Below, piece after piece: positions 9,402 to 18,079 of a stretch of 64,000 nucleotides of DNA (the first letter of the stretch is position 1; every line of letters starts with the position of its first letter). This stretch comes from Mycobacterium sp. ELW1 (GTDB lineage Bacteria > Actinomycetota > Actinomycetes > Mycobacteriales > Mycobacteriaceae), in assembly GCF_008329905.1 (NCBI RefSeq), contig NZ_CP032155.1:6076001-6140000 (forward strand), in the 5' to 3' direction. Position numbers and translations under genes: made by a program. The notes below the pieces were generated by a model. The model was given only the letters and a program-made list of their open reading frames with translations, was not told the origin of the DNA and ran no database searches.

Positions 9402-10277
9402 ATGACCGCGACACCGGCCGAACCCGTGGCGTGGCCCGCGGGTAAGCGGGCCGCGGCGTGCTTCACGTTCGACATCGATGCCGAATCGGCCATCTTGAAC
9501 ATCGATGCGGCGCATGCCGATCGGATGTCGGTGATGTCCCACCAGGCCTACGGGCCGCTCGTCGGTGTGCCCCGGCTTCTGGCATTGCTGGCAAGACACG
9601 ATGTCCGCTCGACGTTCTTCGTCCCCGGTTACACCGCGGTCCGCTATCCCGATGTGGTGCGCGCGATCGTCGACGGTGGCCACGAGGTTGCGCACCACGG
9701 CTATCTGCACGAGGTTCTCACCGGCATGACCCCTGAGCAGGAGGGGGTGATCCTGGATCGCGGCACCGAGGTACTGGCCGCGCTGACCGGTGAGGCTCCG
9801 GTCGGCTTCCGCGCTCCGATGTGGGAATTGAACTGGCACTCACCGGAATTGCTGGCCGAGCGGGGGTTCCTCTACGACACCAGCCTGATGGACGCCGACT
9901 ATCCGTACGAACTGCGGGTGAGCTCCACTGGCAGCCTCGTCGAAATCCCGGTGCAGTGGGCGCTCGACGACTGGGAGCAATACTGCTACCTGCCGGAGAT
10001 CTCCGGCAGCGGACTGATCGAGAGCCCCCGCAAGGCCGCCGAGATCTGGCGGCTGGAGTTCGAAGCTCTGCGCGCAGTCGGGGGCTGCTTCGTGCTGACG
10101 AACCATCCCTTCTTGTCGGGTCGGCCATCGCGAGCCGCCGCGCTGGAGGAACTTGTCCAGCACGTGGTGTCGTGCTCGGATGTCTGGGTGGCACCCCTGC
10201 GGGACATCGCCCTGCACGTTCGTGGTCTGGGCCTGTCACCCCGCTCGGTGGAACGGCCTGACCCCGCCGACTTCTGA
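9402..10277 (+). CDS. Polysaccharide deacetylase-family (NodB-like) hydrolase
   Basis: A 291-residue protein with the NodB/CE4 fold: ACFTFDIDAES gives the metal-binding Asp pair, STFFVPGYTA follows, and GHEVAHHGYLHE gives the His motif. There is no signal peptide, so it is probably cytoplasmic. That fits the PuuE-like subgroup that hydrolyses small amides (allantoin or related C-N bonds) rather than cell-wall chitin or peptidoglycan. A 14 bp perfect palindrome (9385-9398, CGGCGGG/CCCGCCG) sits just before the ATG and may be a protein-binding site or a by-product of high GC. It follows the Lrp-type gene by 51 bp on the same strand. Confidence 0.8.
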   Translation: MTATPAEPVAWPAGKRAAACFTFDIDAESAILNIDAAHADRMSVMSHQAYGPLVGVPRLLALLARHDVRSTFFVPGYTAVRYPDVVRAIVDGGHEVAHHGYLHEVLTGMTPEQEGVILDRGTEVLAALTGEAPVGFRAPMWELNWHSPELLAERGFLYDTSLMDADYPYELRVSSTGSLVEIPVQWALDDWEQYCYLPEISGSGLIESPRKAAEIWRLEFEALRAVGGCFVLTNHPFLSGRPSRAAALEELVQHVVSCSDVWVAPLRDIALHVRGLGLSPRSVERPDPADF

Positions 10278-10296
10278 CGGCTGTCGCGGAACCCGG

Positions 10297-10917
10297 TCAG
10301 GTATCGGTGTTGTCGGCCGCCTCGAAGAACCCCAGTTCCAGCTGCATCGCGCGCCGATACGCGCTGCGCACCTCGGGCGTGTCCGGCGACTGTTCGTCGA
10401 GCAGATTCTCCAGCTGGCGGGCGATTCCGTCGAATTCCGGTGCGGCGTATGTCTGTACCCACTCTGCGTACGGTCCGGCCGACGTGGCGTCCAGCGCCTG
10501 GCCAAGCCACGCGTACAACCGCATGCACGGCGTCATCGCCGCATAGGTGACCTCTGGCGGTCGCGTCGCCGCGGTCGCGAGAAGAAACTCGGTGTAGGCG
10601 CTGGTTGCCGCCAACGGTTCGATGCCCGCCATGTCGATGTCCCACGACCGGGCGTAGGACGCATGCAATCCCAATTCCTCGCGAACGCCGGCGATCAGAT
10701 CGGCCAGCACCAGCAGTGTCGAGGTGTCCGGACTGCGAACCAGGGCCAATGCGTATGCGCGGGCGAAGGATTCGAGGAAGAACGCGTCCTGGGCGATGTA
10801 CGCGGCGAAGCGCCGGCGCGGCAGCGAGCCATCTGCGATTCCGCGAACAAACGGGTGTGCCAGAATCTCGGCGGCCAGATCGGCATTGCGCGACCACAAC
10901 TGAGCAGACAACGTCAT
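10297..10917 (-). CDS. tenA: TenA/thiaminase-II family protein
   Basis: About 206 residues of an all-helical TenA-like protein. MTLSAQLWSRNADLAAEILA, then HPFVRGIADGSLPRRRFAAY and IAQDAFFLESFARAYALAL are family-typical, as is the C-terminal ELGFFEAA segment. TenA proteins salvage thiamine pyrimidines (aminopyrimidine aminohydrolase); an active-site Cys can be proposed in MTPCMRLYAWLG. I place the start at ATG 10917, where the TenA fold begins, although reading is open to 11331. It lies 23 bp downstream of the TetR gene on the same strand, so it may share that transcript. No other thiamine gene is nearby and no TPP riboswitch was recognised. Confidence 0.82.
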   Translation of the reverse strand: MTLSAQLWSRNADLAAEILAHPFVRGIADGSLPRRRFAAYIAQDAFFLESFARAYALALVRSPDTSTLLVLADLIAGVREELGLHASYARSWDIDMAGIEPLAATSAYTEFLLATAATRPPEVTYAAMTPCMRLYAWLGQALDATSAGPYAEWVQTYAAPEFDGIARQLENLLDEQSPDTPEVRSAYRRAMQLELGFFEAADNTDT

Positions 10918-10940
10918 ATCGCTCGAGCCTAGTCGCGGAC

Positions 10941-11573
10941 CTACGCGTGCTGCGCTTCGGCGAGCAACACCCGGGCCACCCACTCCACGTGATTCAGCGA
11001 TTCGTCCAATGTCAGTCGGCCGGCCCGCAAGCCGGCGAGTGCAGCGCTCAATGCGGCGTTCAGGCCGAAACTCACCTGCGGGATCAGCTCCGGCGCGACC
11101 CCGGTCAGCAGGCGGTTGTACAACTCGACGTTGGTTCGCTCCATCTGATCGATCGACGAACGCACCTCGGGATCGGTCGACGTCATCATTTGCAGCATCA
11201 GGGCGGTCATGGCCGGGTTGCGGTTGAACGCGCGCTGGGCGCGGCGCAGGTAGTCCAGAACCGCGGGCAACGGGTCCGTGTCGGCGGGCCCCCCGCCGGA
11301 CAGCATGCGGCGGGTCAACCGCTTCTGCCAATCCGCCAGCGCGGCGGCCAACAGGTTTTCTTTGGAGCTGAAGTATCTGTACAGGGTGGCCAGCGCGACC
11401 CCCGCGCGCTGCGCCACATCCCGCATCTGGACCGCATCGGCACCGACCTCACCGATCAGATCGATCACTTCTTCGATGATCTTGGCGCGGCGGGCGAGCT
11501 GACCGCTGGTCATGTCCGACATCGGGATGATCCGGCCCGTCGGCGACATCAGATCGGGAGCTGGTGTGTTCAC
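10941..11573 (-). CDS. TetR family transcriptional regulator (KstR-like)
   Basis: A 210-residue regulator. The N-terminal HTH spans about residues 28-75 (IIEEVIDLIGEVGADAVQMR, then DVAQRAGVALATLYRYFSSK), and a helical ligand-binding domain follows. The GTG start at 11573 is supported by a strong Shine-Dalgarno GGAGGTGA five bases upstream. It is divergent from the amidohydrolase/acyl-CoA dehydrogenase operon, with a promoter carrying an imperfect inverted repeat between the two, so repression of that operon with a CoA-thioester or sterol-like effector is a reasonable guess. The overall look resembles mycobacterial lipid-catabolism TetRs such as KstR. Confidence 0.88.
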   Translation of the reverse strand: MNTPAPDLMSPTGRIIPMSDMTSGQLARRAKIIEEVIDLIGEVGADAVQMRDVAQRAGVALATLYRYFSSKENLLAAALADWQKRLTRRMLSGGGPADTDPLPAVLDYLRRAQRAFNRNPAMTALMLQMMTSTDPEVRSSIDQMERTNVELYNRLLTGVAPELIPQVSFGLNAALSAALAGLRAGRLTLDESLNHVEWVARVLLAEAQHA

Positions 11574-11659
11574 GGTGTCACCTCCGATCAGCCCAGAACG
11601 GTCTTCTGCGATGCTACGGCAGGTTAGTCGAGAATGGGCATGTAACGCCAGCTAGCGGC

Positions 11660-11689
11660 TTGACACAAAGTAGAACCGTGTTTCACTAT
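11660..11689 (+). promoter_or_regulatory. Promoter with overlapping TetR-type operator
   Basis: A perfect -35 hexamer TTGACA (11660-11665) is followed after 18 bp by a weak -10 CACTAT (11684-11689). Between and over them lies the imperfect inverted repeat GTAGAAC-CGT-GTTTCAC (11670-11686, 5 of 7 arm positions complementary). Its position between TetR and the catabolic operon suggests the TetR represses from here. The promoter is inferred from sequence only. Confidence 0.5.
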
Positions 11690-11736
11690 GGTGGTCGCGG
11701 CGGTACCCCGCCGGTCTCTTGGGATGGGAGGACGCC

Positions 11737-12606
11737 ATGGCCGGACCGGTCGGTCTGCCGGTGATCGACACGATGATCGGATTCCCGCACGAGGGGACCG
11801 CTCAGTACGACTTCATCCGCAAGCAGACCAAGGATCGCCAGTCCAAAGAGGACTTCGACTTTCCGGTCGAGTACATGTTCAAAGACGTGCCCAAGGGCTT
11901 GCCCACCGATGATCCCGTATCGCTGCTGCTGCAGCAGATGGACCGGTTCGGCATCGAGAAGTCGATGATCGGCGTGAGCGAGGGCTCTGCGGCGGAGCTC
12001 GCGCTGAAGATGTTCCCCGATCGATTCATTGCCTCGGGCAATGTCAACGACCCGAACGACGTCATGGGCACTGTCAACAACATCCGCCGGGAATACGAGA
12101 CATACGGCATCCGCGCTGTGTCGTGTTTCCCGTCGGGCACCTTTCCCCAGGTGCCGATCGACGACCCGAAGATGTACCCGGTCTACGCGACCTGCGTCGA
12201 ACTAGGCCTCCCGATCTTCTGCTGCGCCGGTGTCCCCGGCCCACGCATTCCGATGGCGCCACAGGAAGTTTCGCGCATCGACATCGTGATGTTCGACTTC
12301 CCCGACCTGGTCTTCGTCACCCGCCACGGCTGCGAGCCCTGGCAGGACCTCGCCGTCAAGCTGATGCTCAAGTGGCCCAACCTGTATTACTCGACCTCGG
12401 CCTTCGCACCGAAGTACTACCCCAAGGAAATCATCGACTACGCGAACACCCGCGGGGCCGACAAGATCATCTACGCCGGCTATTTCCCGATGGGTCTGTC
12501 ACTGGAACGCATCTTCAGCGATCTACCCAAGGTGCCGTTCAAGGACGAGGTGTGGCCGAAGTTCCTGTACGGCAATGCCGCTCGGATTCTAGGACTGGAG
12601 AACTAA
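11737..12606 (+). CDS. Amidohydrolase family 2 protein (metal-dependent hydrolase/decarboxylase)
   Basis: About 289 residues of an amidohydrolase-2 (ACMSD-like) TIM barrel. It shows an N-terminal VIDTMIGFPHEG, a central LGLPIFCCAGVPGPRIP, a barrel His/Cys segment RHGCEPWQD, and a terminal FLYGNAARILGL as in this family. The canonical HxH near the N terminus is not obvious, so metal binding may differ. The start is ATG 11737, preceded by GGGAGG at 11726-11731. The gene ends 4 bp before the FadE start, so it is co-transcribed. The chemistry could be decarboxylation or hydrolysis of a ring-cleavage or acyl-CoA-derived intermediate; the substrate is unknown. Confidence 0.8.
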   Translation: MAGPVGLPVIDTMIGFPHEGTAQYDFIRKQTKDRQSKEDFDFPVEYMFKDVPKGLPTDDPVSLLLQQMDRFGIEKSMIGVSEGSAAELALKMFPDRFIASGNVNDPNDVMGTVNNIRREYETYGIRAVSCFPSGTFPQVPIDDPKMYPVYATCVELGLPIFCCAGVPGPRIPMAPQEVSRIDIVMFDFPDLVFVTRHGCEPWQDLAVKLMLKWPNLYYSTSAFAPKYYPKEIIDYANTRGADKIIYAGYFPMGLSLERIFSDLPKVPFKDEVWPKFLYGNAARILGLEN

Positions 12607-12610
12607 CGCA

Positions 12611-14827
12611 GTGTTGGCGATCACGATCGAGCAGGAGCAGCTGGCCGAGGCTGTGAGCCAGTTCGCGGCCCGGCACGCCCCGATCGACAAGACGCGGGCC
12701 GCCCTGGACTCGATCGCGGCCGGTGAATTGCCAACGTGGTGGGAGGAATTCACCGCCAACGGCTTCCATGCGGTGCACCTTCCCGAAGACGTCGGCGGCC
12801 AGGGCGGCACGCTCGCGGATATGGCGTGCGTCATCGAAGCGGCCGCGGCTGCGCTACTGCCCGGCCCGCTGCTCAGCACGGTCTCCGCCAGCGCCGTTGC
12901 GAGCCTGGCCGACGACTCGGCAGCGGCACTGCTGTCCAGCCTCGCCGGCGGTGCGACGGCCGCGGTCGTGCTGCCGGAGGACTCTGATGTGCGGGCGGTG
13001 CCCGACGGCGACGGCTGGCGATTGACCGGATCGATCGACAGCACGTTGGGACTGGTTGCCGCGCAGCGCGTCCTGTTGGCGGCGCACGGCGAAGACGGCA
13101 CCGGGCTGTGGTTCGCGCTGTCGGTGGGACCGGACATTGCCGTCGAGCAGCAGCGGGGCACGGACCTGAGCACCGACGTCGGTGTGCTCACGCTCGAGAA
13201 CCACCCCGTAACGGCGGATCAACGGATCTCGGGTATCAAGACCGAACGGGCTCGATGCGTCGTTGCTGCGCTGACGGCGTGCGCTTCGGCGGGTACGGTG
13301 CGCAAGGGCGTCGAGACCGCGGTGAACTACATCCGCACCCGCGAGCAGTTCGGCAAGCCCGTCGGGTCGTTCCAGGCACTGCAGCATAAGGCCGCGATCC
13401 TTCTGGTCAACGCGGAACTGGCCTCGGCGTCGGCATGGGATGCGGTGCGCGCGATCGACGAGAGCATCGAGCAGCACCGGCTGGCCGCCGCCTCGGCCGC
13501 GTTGATGGCGGTCTGCGCCGGCCCCGACCTGATGCTGGACGCACTGCTGATGTTCGGCGCCATTGGCTACACCTGGGAACACGACACCCACCTGTACTGG
13601 CGGCGCGCCACCAGCCTGGCCGCATCGCTGGGACCGTCGCCACGGTGGGCCCGGGAGGCAGGTGAACTGTCCCGCACGCTGAAGCGGTCTACCGCAATCA
13701 ATCTCGGCGACGACGTCGAGTCGGAGTTCCGCGCCGGCCTGGTCAAGACGCTCGACCAGGCCATGGAGCTACGGAACGAGACGCCCACCGACGACCGTCG
13801 GGCGCCCGGACTCGCCTACGGCTCGCAACGGGACCTGCTCGCAGACGCCGGCTTGGTTGCCCCGCACCTGCCCGCGCCGTGGGGCGTCGCGGCCACACCG
13901 GTACAGCAGGTGATCATCACCGAGGAGTTCGACAAGCGCCCGGATCTCGTGCGGCCCTCGCTCAACATCGCGGAGTGGATCCTGCCGACGATCCTCGACA
14001 GCGGAACCGACTCACAGCGTGAACGATTCGCGTGGCCGATGCTGCGAGGCACTGAACGCTGGTGCCAGCTGTTCAGCGAGCCGGGCGCCGGCTCGGATCT
14101 CGCGTCGCTGACCACACGCGCCGCGAAGGTCGACGGCGGCTGGCTGGTCAACGGGCACAAGATCTGGACCTCGTCGGCGCACGTCGCCCAGTTCGGGGCG
14201 ATGCTGGCACGCACCGACCCGGATGCGTCGAAACACGGTGGCATCAGCTACTTCCTGGTCGACATGTCCTCCCCCGGCATCGAGATCAGCCCGATCAAGC
14301 AAGCCAGCGGACACTTCGACTTCAACGAAGTCTTCCTCACCGACGTCTTCATCCCCGACGACATGCTGGTCGGTGAACCCGGCCAGGGCTGGGACCTTGC
14401 CGTGGCCACCATGGCCGTCGAACGCACGGCGATCGGCAACTACGTCAACCTCGATCGGTCCGAAGCCCTGCGGCGGGTGGCCGACGCCGACGGGCCCGAT
14501 CACGACACCGTCCTGCAGGCGCTTGGCGGAATCGAAGCGCACACCACCGCCATCAAAGCGATGGTCCTGCGTGAGACGTTGCGCCTGGTGCAAGGGCAGG
14601 GGCCGGGACCGACATCGAGCATCGCCAAGTACGCGATGGTGCTACTACTGCGCCGCGCCTCCACCGCCACGTTGAGTCTCACCGGACGCCTTGCCATGCT
14701 TGAGGATTCGGATCCCCCGGTGATCAGTCCCTACTTCGACATGCCGTCCGAGCTCATCGGCGGCGGCACAGCAGAGATTCAGCTGACCATCATCGCCTCG
14801 ATGATTCTTGGCCTGCCGCGGAAATAG
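12611..14827 (+). CDS. fadE: Double-length acyl-CoA dehydrogenase (fused FadE)
   Basis: A 738-residue protein containing two acyl-CoA dehydrogenase units in tandem. The first (about 1-370) keeps the C-terminal-type motif YIRTREQFGKPVGSFQALQH. The second (about 390-738) carries the FAD/substrate motif LFSEPGAGSDLASLTTRA, then GWLVNGHKIWTSSA and the terminal GGGTAEIQLTI. Fused enzymes of this size are known in mycobacteria (FadE34 type) and correspond to the alpha2-beta2 ChsE-like enzymes that desaturate sterol side-chain CoA thioesters. The GTG start lies 4 bp after the amidohydrolase stop. The two flanking amidohydrolases suggest a dedicated catabolic pathway. Confidence 0.88.
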   Translation: MLAITIEQEQLAEAVSQFAARHAPIDKTRAALDSIAAGELPTWWEEFTANGFHAVHLPEDVGGQGGTLADMACVIEAAAAALLPGPLLSTVSASAVASLADDSAAALLSSLAGGATAAVVLPEDSDVRAVPDGDGWRLTGSIDSTLGLVAAQRVLLAAHGEDGTGLWFALSVGPDIAVEQQRGTDLSTDVGVLTLENHPVTADQRISGIKTERARCVVAALTACASAGTVRKGVETAVNYIRTREQFGKPVGSFQALQHKAAILLVNAELASASAWDAVRAIDESIEQHRLAAASAALMAVCAGPDLMLDALLMFGAIGYTWEHDTHLYWRRATSLAASLGPSPRWAREAGELSRTLKRSTAINLGDDVESEFRAGLVKTLDQAMELRNETPTDDRRAPGLAYGSQRDLLADAGLVAPHLPAPWGVAATPVQQVIITEEFDKRPDLVRPSLNIAEWILPTILDSGTDSQRERFAWPMLRGTERWCQLFSEPGAGSDLASLTTRAAKVDGGWLVNGHKIWTSSAHVAQFGAMLARTDPDASKHGGISYFLVDMSSPGIEISPIKQASGHFDFNEVFLTDVFIPDDMLVGEPGQGWDLAVATMAVERTAIGNYVNLDRSEALRRVADADGPDHDTVLQALGGIEAHTTAIKAMVLRETLRLVQGQGPGPTSSIAKYAMVLLLRRASTATLSLTGRLAMLEDSDPPVISPYFDMPSELIGGGTAEIQLTIIASMILGLPRK

Positions 14828-14844
14828 TTGGAAAGGACCGAGCC

Positions 14845-16038
14845 ATGACCACTGCGCTGCCGTTCACGTTCTTCGACTGTGACAACCACTATTACGAGGC
14901 CGAGGACGCGTTCACGCGCTACATCGACCCGAAGCTCAAGAAACGCGCCATCCAGTGGGCACAGCTCGACGGCCGACAGCGGCTGCTGGTCGGTGGCAGG
15001 GTCAATCGATTCATCCCCAACCCGACGTTCGATCCGGTGGGCAAGCCCGGCGCCCTCGACGAGTACTTCCGCGGTCGCAATCCGCATGGTTCCGACCTGA
15101 ATTCGCTGTTCGGGGAGCTCGAGCCGATCCGGCCGGAGTATCGCAACCGTGACGCGCGGCTGGCGACCATGGATGCCCAGGGCATGCAGGGCTGCATCAT
15201 GTTGCCCACCCTCGGAGTCGGTATGGAGCAGGCACTGCTTCCCGACTTCGACGCGACGGTCGCCACGTTCCGGGCATTCAACCGCTGGCTGGACGACGAC
15301 TGGGGATTCGCTTATCAGGAGCGGATTTTTACCGCGCCCTACATCACCATGTGCCGTCCGGCCGAAGCGGTGCGCGAGCTCGAATGGGCGCTGGAACGCG
15401 ACGCGCGTTTCATCGTCATGATCCCCGGTCCGATCACCACCGAGGTCGGCATGCGTCCGCCCGGCGATCCGATGTTCGACGAATTCTGGCAGCTGGCCAA
15501 CGATTCCGGGATCACGGTGTGCTACCACTCCGGGGAGACCTACTACTCGAAGTTCATGCCGGCGTGGGGCGAGTCCGACTACATGATGTCCTTCAACGCG
15601 CTGCTGGGCTTTCGCAGTCTGTTCAGCGGTGACGCGATCCAGGACACGTTCGCCAACCATCTGCACAACGGGCTGTTCCTACGGTTCCCGAATCTGCGGA
15701 TCGCCTGTATCGAAAGCGGATCGACGTGGGTGTTTCATCTCTTCGAGAAGCTCACCAAGTCCTGGGGTCAGATCCCGTTTATCTACAAGGAAGATCCGCG
15801 CGAAACGTTCAGACGCCACGTCTGGGTGTCGCCGTTCTACGAGGACGAACTGGCCAGTCTGCTCAAGCTGATGGGTGACGACCACATCCTCATGGGTTCG
15901 GACTACCCCCACGTCGAAGGTCTGGCCGAGCCGGCGTCCTACATCAAGGACTTGCAGAACTTCGACTACACGCCCGAACAGTGCCGCAAAGTGATGCGAG
16001 ACAACGGTATCGAGCTGTCGATCCGCCGACCGGTGTAG
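14845..16038 (+). CDS. Amidohydrolase family 2 protein (second copy in operon)
   Basis: A 397-residue TIM-barrel amidohydrolase, longer than the first copy. The N terminus FFDCDNHYYEAEDAF contains a DxxH-like metal site, TVCYHSGETYY supplies a barrel His, and the end carries GSDYPHVEGLAEP with the conserved Asp/His. These match the ACMSD-like branch often annotated in actinobacterial degradation clusters of steroids or aromatics. The ATG is preceded by GGAAAGGA. It lies 17 bp after the FadE stop and clearly belongs to the same operon. The substrate cannot be named. Confidence 0.85.
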   Translation: MTTALPFTFFDCDNHYYEAEDAFTRYIDPKLKKRAIQWAQLDGRQRLLVGGRVNRFIPNPTFDPVGKPGALDEYFRGRNPHGSDLNSLFGELEPIRPEYRNRDARLATMDAQGMQGCIMLPTLGVGMEQALLPDFDATVATFRAFNRWLDDDWGFAYQERIFTAPYITMCRPAEAVRELEWALERDARFIVMIPGPITTEVGMRPPGDPMFDEFWQLANDSGITVCYHSGETYYSKFMPAWGESDYMMSFNALLGFRSLFSGDAIQDTFANHLHNGLFLRFPNLRIACIESGSTWVFHLFEKLTKSWGQIPFIYKEDPRETFRRHVWVSPFYEDELASLLKLMGDDHILMGSDYPHVEGLAEPASYIKDLQNFDYTPEQCRKVMRDNGIELSIRRPV

Positions 16039-16047
16039 CTGCCGTTC

Positions 16048-16332
16048 GTGAAGGTCGCCAAGGCCGGCGTGGTCGCCATGCTGCTGGAGGCCGGCGAGGA
16101 GAACGCCGCCGTTCTGCTGGCCCGCTCGACGCTGCCCGATGAGCTCGACACCGACACCGATCTCGACATCCTGCTGACCTTCGGGCTGGAGCGTGATCTC
16201 CTCGACGAGGTGGCGCGGATGACGATCGGAGCGATCGAGCCCGACGACGTGAACACCCGCCGCCGGCGCGACCTTCTGGACAAGACCATCTCCCGACGAT
16301 GGGCCGCCCTCGTCGACCGCTGGGTCACCTAG
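16048..16332 (+). CDS. Small helical hypothetical protein, last gene of the FadE operon
   Basis: A 94-residue acidic, helix-rich protein starting at GTG 16048, nine bases after the amidohydrolase stop. It has no signal peptide or membrane segment and no motif I recognise. Features are a leucine-rich first half and an arginine cluster NTRRRRDLLDKT near residues 71-82. It ends 4 bp before the convergent substrate-binding-protein gene. Codon use resembles its neighbours, so it is probably real; the function is unknown. Confidence 0.6.
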   Translation: MKVAKAGVVAMLLEAGEENAAVLLARSTLPDELDTDTDLDILLTFGLERDLLDEVARMTIGAIEPDDVNTRRRRDLLDKTISRRWAALVDRWVT

Positions 16333-16336
16333 GCAA

Positions 16337-17302
16337 CTAGGCCCCGATGAACTTCCCGTTGAAGAAGGATTGGTAATCCGGCAGCGTCAGGTTGGCGTCT
16401 AGTTTTCCGTTCGACTTCGCCCAATTCCCCAGTGCGGTCAGTTCATCGGCGAGTTGGGGCTTGAGTTGCAGCGTGAAGTCGTATTCCTTGAGGACGCTGG
16501 AGACCAGCGCCGAGTCCAGTTTGATGGCCTCCGACACTGCGGCGATCGCCTCCGGCTTCTGGGCGGTCAGGTCCTTGCCCGCTTCGCCGAGCGCGGCGAA
16601 GAACGCGGACAGGTCTGCAGCTTTACCATTGGTCGTCGCTTCGGTCGACAGATAGAGGCAGTGATCGACAAACGGGTTGGGATCCTCCAACACCGCGGCG
16701 TCGTTGCCGAGAGCTTGGATCACTTGAGTTTGGTACGGCTGGAAGATCGACACGGCGTCCACGTTGCCCTGGGTTGCCGCGGTGACGATGGCCGGGGGTG
16801 CGACCTGAACCAGCTTGGCGTCGGTACCGGAATGCTGCACCACCGTGGAGGCGAAGAACGCGCCGCTGGTGCCCAGCGGCGTGCCGATGGTCTTACCGTT
16901 CAGGTCGGCCAGCGATGAAATGCCCGCGCTCTTGCGAGCGACCAACCGAAAGCCGTTCCAGCGAGAGCCATCCGCGACGATCCTCAGTTCCGGGGATTTG
17001 GTGACCGCCGCCGACGTGGGCACCGCCGCGGCTGTGGCCACGTCGACTTGGCCCGCGGTGAGTGCCTGCAGCGCTTCGACGCCGGTGGAGAAGTTCACCA
17101 CTTTGATATCGAGACCGTGGGACGTGAAATAGCCGGCCTTCTGCGCGACTGGGACGTGCGACCACGACGGGTCCACGACGTAGGCGACGGTGAGCTGATG
17201 AGGGCTAGACGACGTGCTGGACGAGCAGGCCGTGGCGCCCGCAGAGGTGATCGCCAGTGCGGCGAGCGCCGCAACAGCAGTGGTGCGCCGGATGGATGTC
17301 AC
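16337..17302 (-). CDS. ABC transporter substrate-binding lipoprotein (nitrate/sulfonate/taurine type)
   Basis: About 321 residues. An N-terminal signal with a possible lipobox (SAGATAC) is followed by a periplasmic-binding fold of the SsuA/TauA/ThiY type: AQKAGYFTSHGLDIKVVNFS, then LTAGQVDVATAAAVP and a central GKTIGTPLGTSGAFF. It would capture a small organic anion (sulfonate, taurine or similar) at the cell surface. I place the start at GTG 17302, which has AAGGAG eight bases upstream; a TTG at 17308 is the alternative. It is the last gene of the ASST-permease-ATPase-SBP operon. Confidence 0.87.
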   Translation of the reverse strand: MTSIRRTTAVAALAALAITSAGATACSSSTSSSPHQLTVAYVVDPSWSHVPVAQKAGYFTSHGLDIKVVNFSTGVEALQALTAGQVDVATAAAVPTSAAVTKSPELRIVADGSRWNGFRLVARKSAGISSLADLNGKTIGTPLGTSGAFFASTVVQHSGTDAKLVQVAPPAIVTAATQGNVDAVSIFQPYQTQVIQALGNDAAVLEDPNPFVDHCLYLSTEATTNGKAADLSAFFAALGEAGKDLTAQKPEAIAAVSEAIKLDSALVSSVLKEYDFTLQLKPQLADELTALGNWAKSNGKLDANLTLPDYQSFFNGKFIGA

Positions 17303-17304
17303 TG

Positions 17305-18078
17305 TCAATGCTCCTTGCTGGTGGGGACTTTGGTGGGAGTGTCGAGCTGGCGATGCAGCCACCGCCGCAGTTCGCTGTAGCCGGCGAGGTCGGCGAGGCT
17401 GTCAGCGGGCCGTGGACGCGGAAGCGGGTTGTCGATCGTGCTGCGGATTTCCCCGTCGGCCAACACGATGATTCGGTCGGACAACCGGATGGCCTCGTCG
17501 ACGTCATGGGTGACGAACAGGACCGTGCGGCGTAGCCGCGACCACAGGTCAACCACGAGATCCTGCATGCGCAGCCTGGTCTGCGCATCGAGGGCCGCGA
17601 ACGGCTCGTCCATGAGCATCACCTCGGGCTCGCCGGCCAGCATGCGGGCCAACCCGACGCGCTGGCGCTGGCCTCCGGAGAGCTGACTGGGCCGCCGACC
17701 GGCGACCTCGAGCGGAAGACCCACTGCGGTCAGCAGTTCACGAATCCTCGCGCGGTGATGCCGGGCAGGAACACCGGTGGCGCGCAACCCGAACCGGATG
17801 TTGGACTCGACGCTCATCCAGGCGAACAGGATGTCGCGCTGGAATGCCATGCCACGGCGGGGATGTGGCCCGGTAACCGGCCTTCCGTCGTCGATCACCT
17901 GTCCCTCGGTGGGTGCAAGCAGTCCGGCCAGGCAATACAGCAGCGTCGACTTACCACTGCCCGACGGACCGACCAGAACGGTGAAGGAGCCCGCGGCGAC
18001 GTCGAGGGTGACATCCCGCAACGCCGGCGCCGCCGTGCCGGCGAAGTGGACGGTCAGGTCGCGGGCTTGCACTGTCAT
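17305..18078 (-). CDS. ABC transporter ATP-binding protein (SsuB/TauB-like)
   Basis: A 257-residue importer ATPase with every expected motif: Walker A GPSGSGKST, a Q-loop (MAFQRDILF), signature LSGGQRQRVGLARMLA, Walker B VMLMDEPFAALD and switch His FVTHDVDEAI. It belongs to the nitrate/sulfonate/taurine group and powers uptake with the adjacent permease and binding protein. Its ATG lies one base after the permease stop region, and its stop overlaps the start region of the binding protein, so the genes are tightly coupled. Confidence 0.93.
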   Translation of the reverse strand: MTVQARDLTVHFAGTAAPALRDVTLDVAAGSFTVLVGPSGSGKSTLLYCLAGLLAPTEGQVIDDGRPVTGPHPRRGMAFQRDILFAWMSVESNIRFGLRATGVPARHHRARIRELLTAVGLPLEVAGRRPSQLSGGQRQRVGLARMLAGEPEVMLMDEPFAALDAQTRLRMQDLVVDLWSRLRRTVLFVTHDVDEAIRLSDRIIVLADGEIRSTIDNPLPRPRPADSLADLAGYSELRRWLHRQLDTPTKVPTSKEH

Positions 18079-18079
18079 G

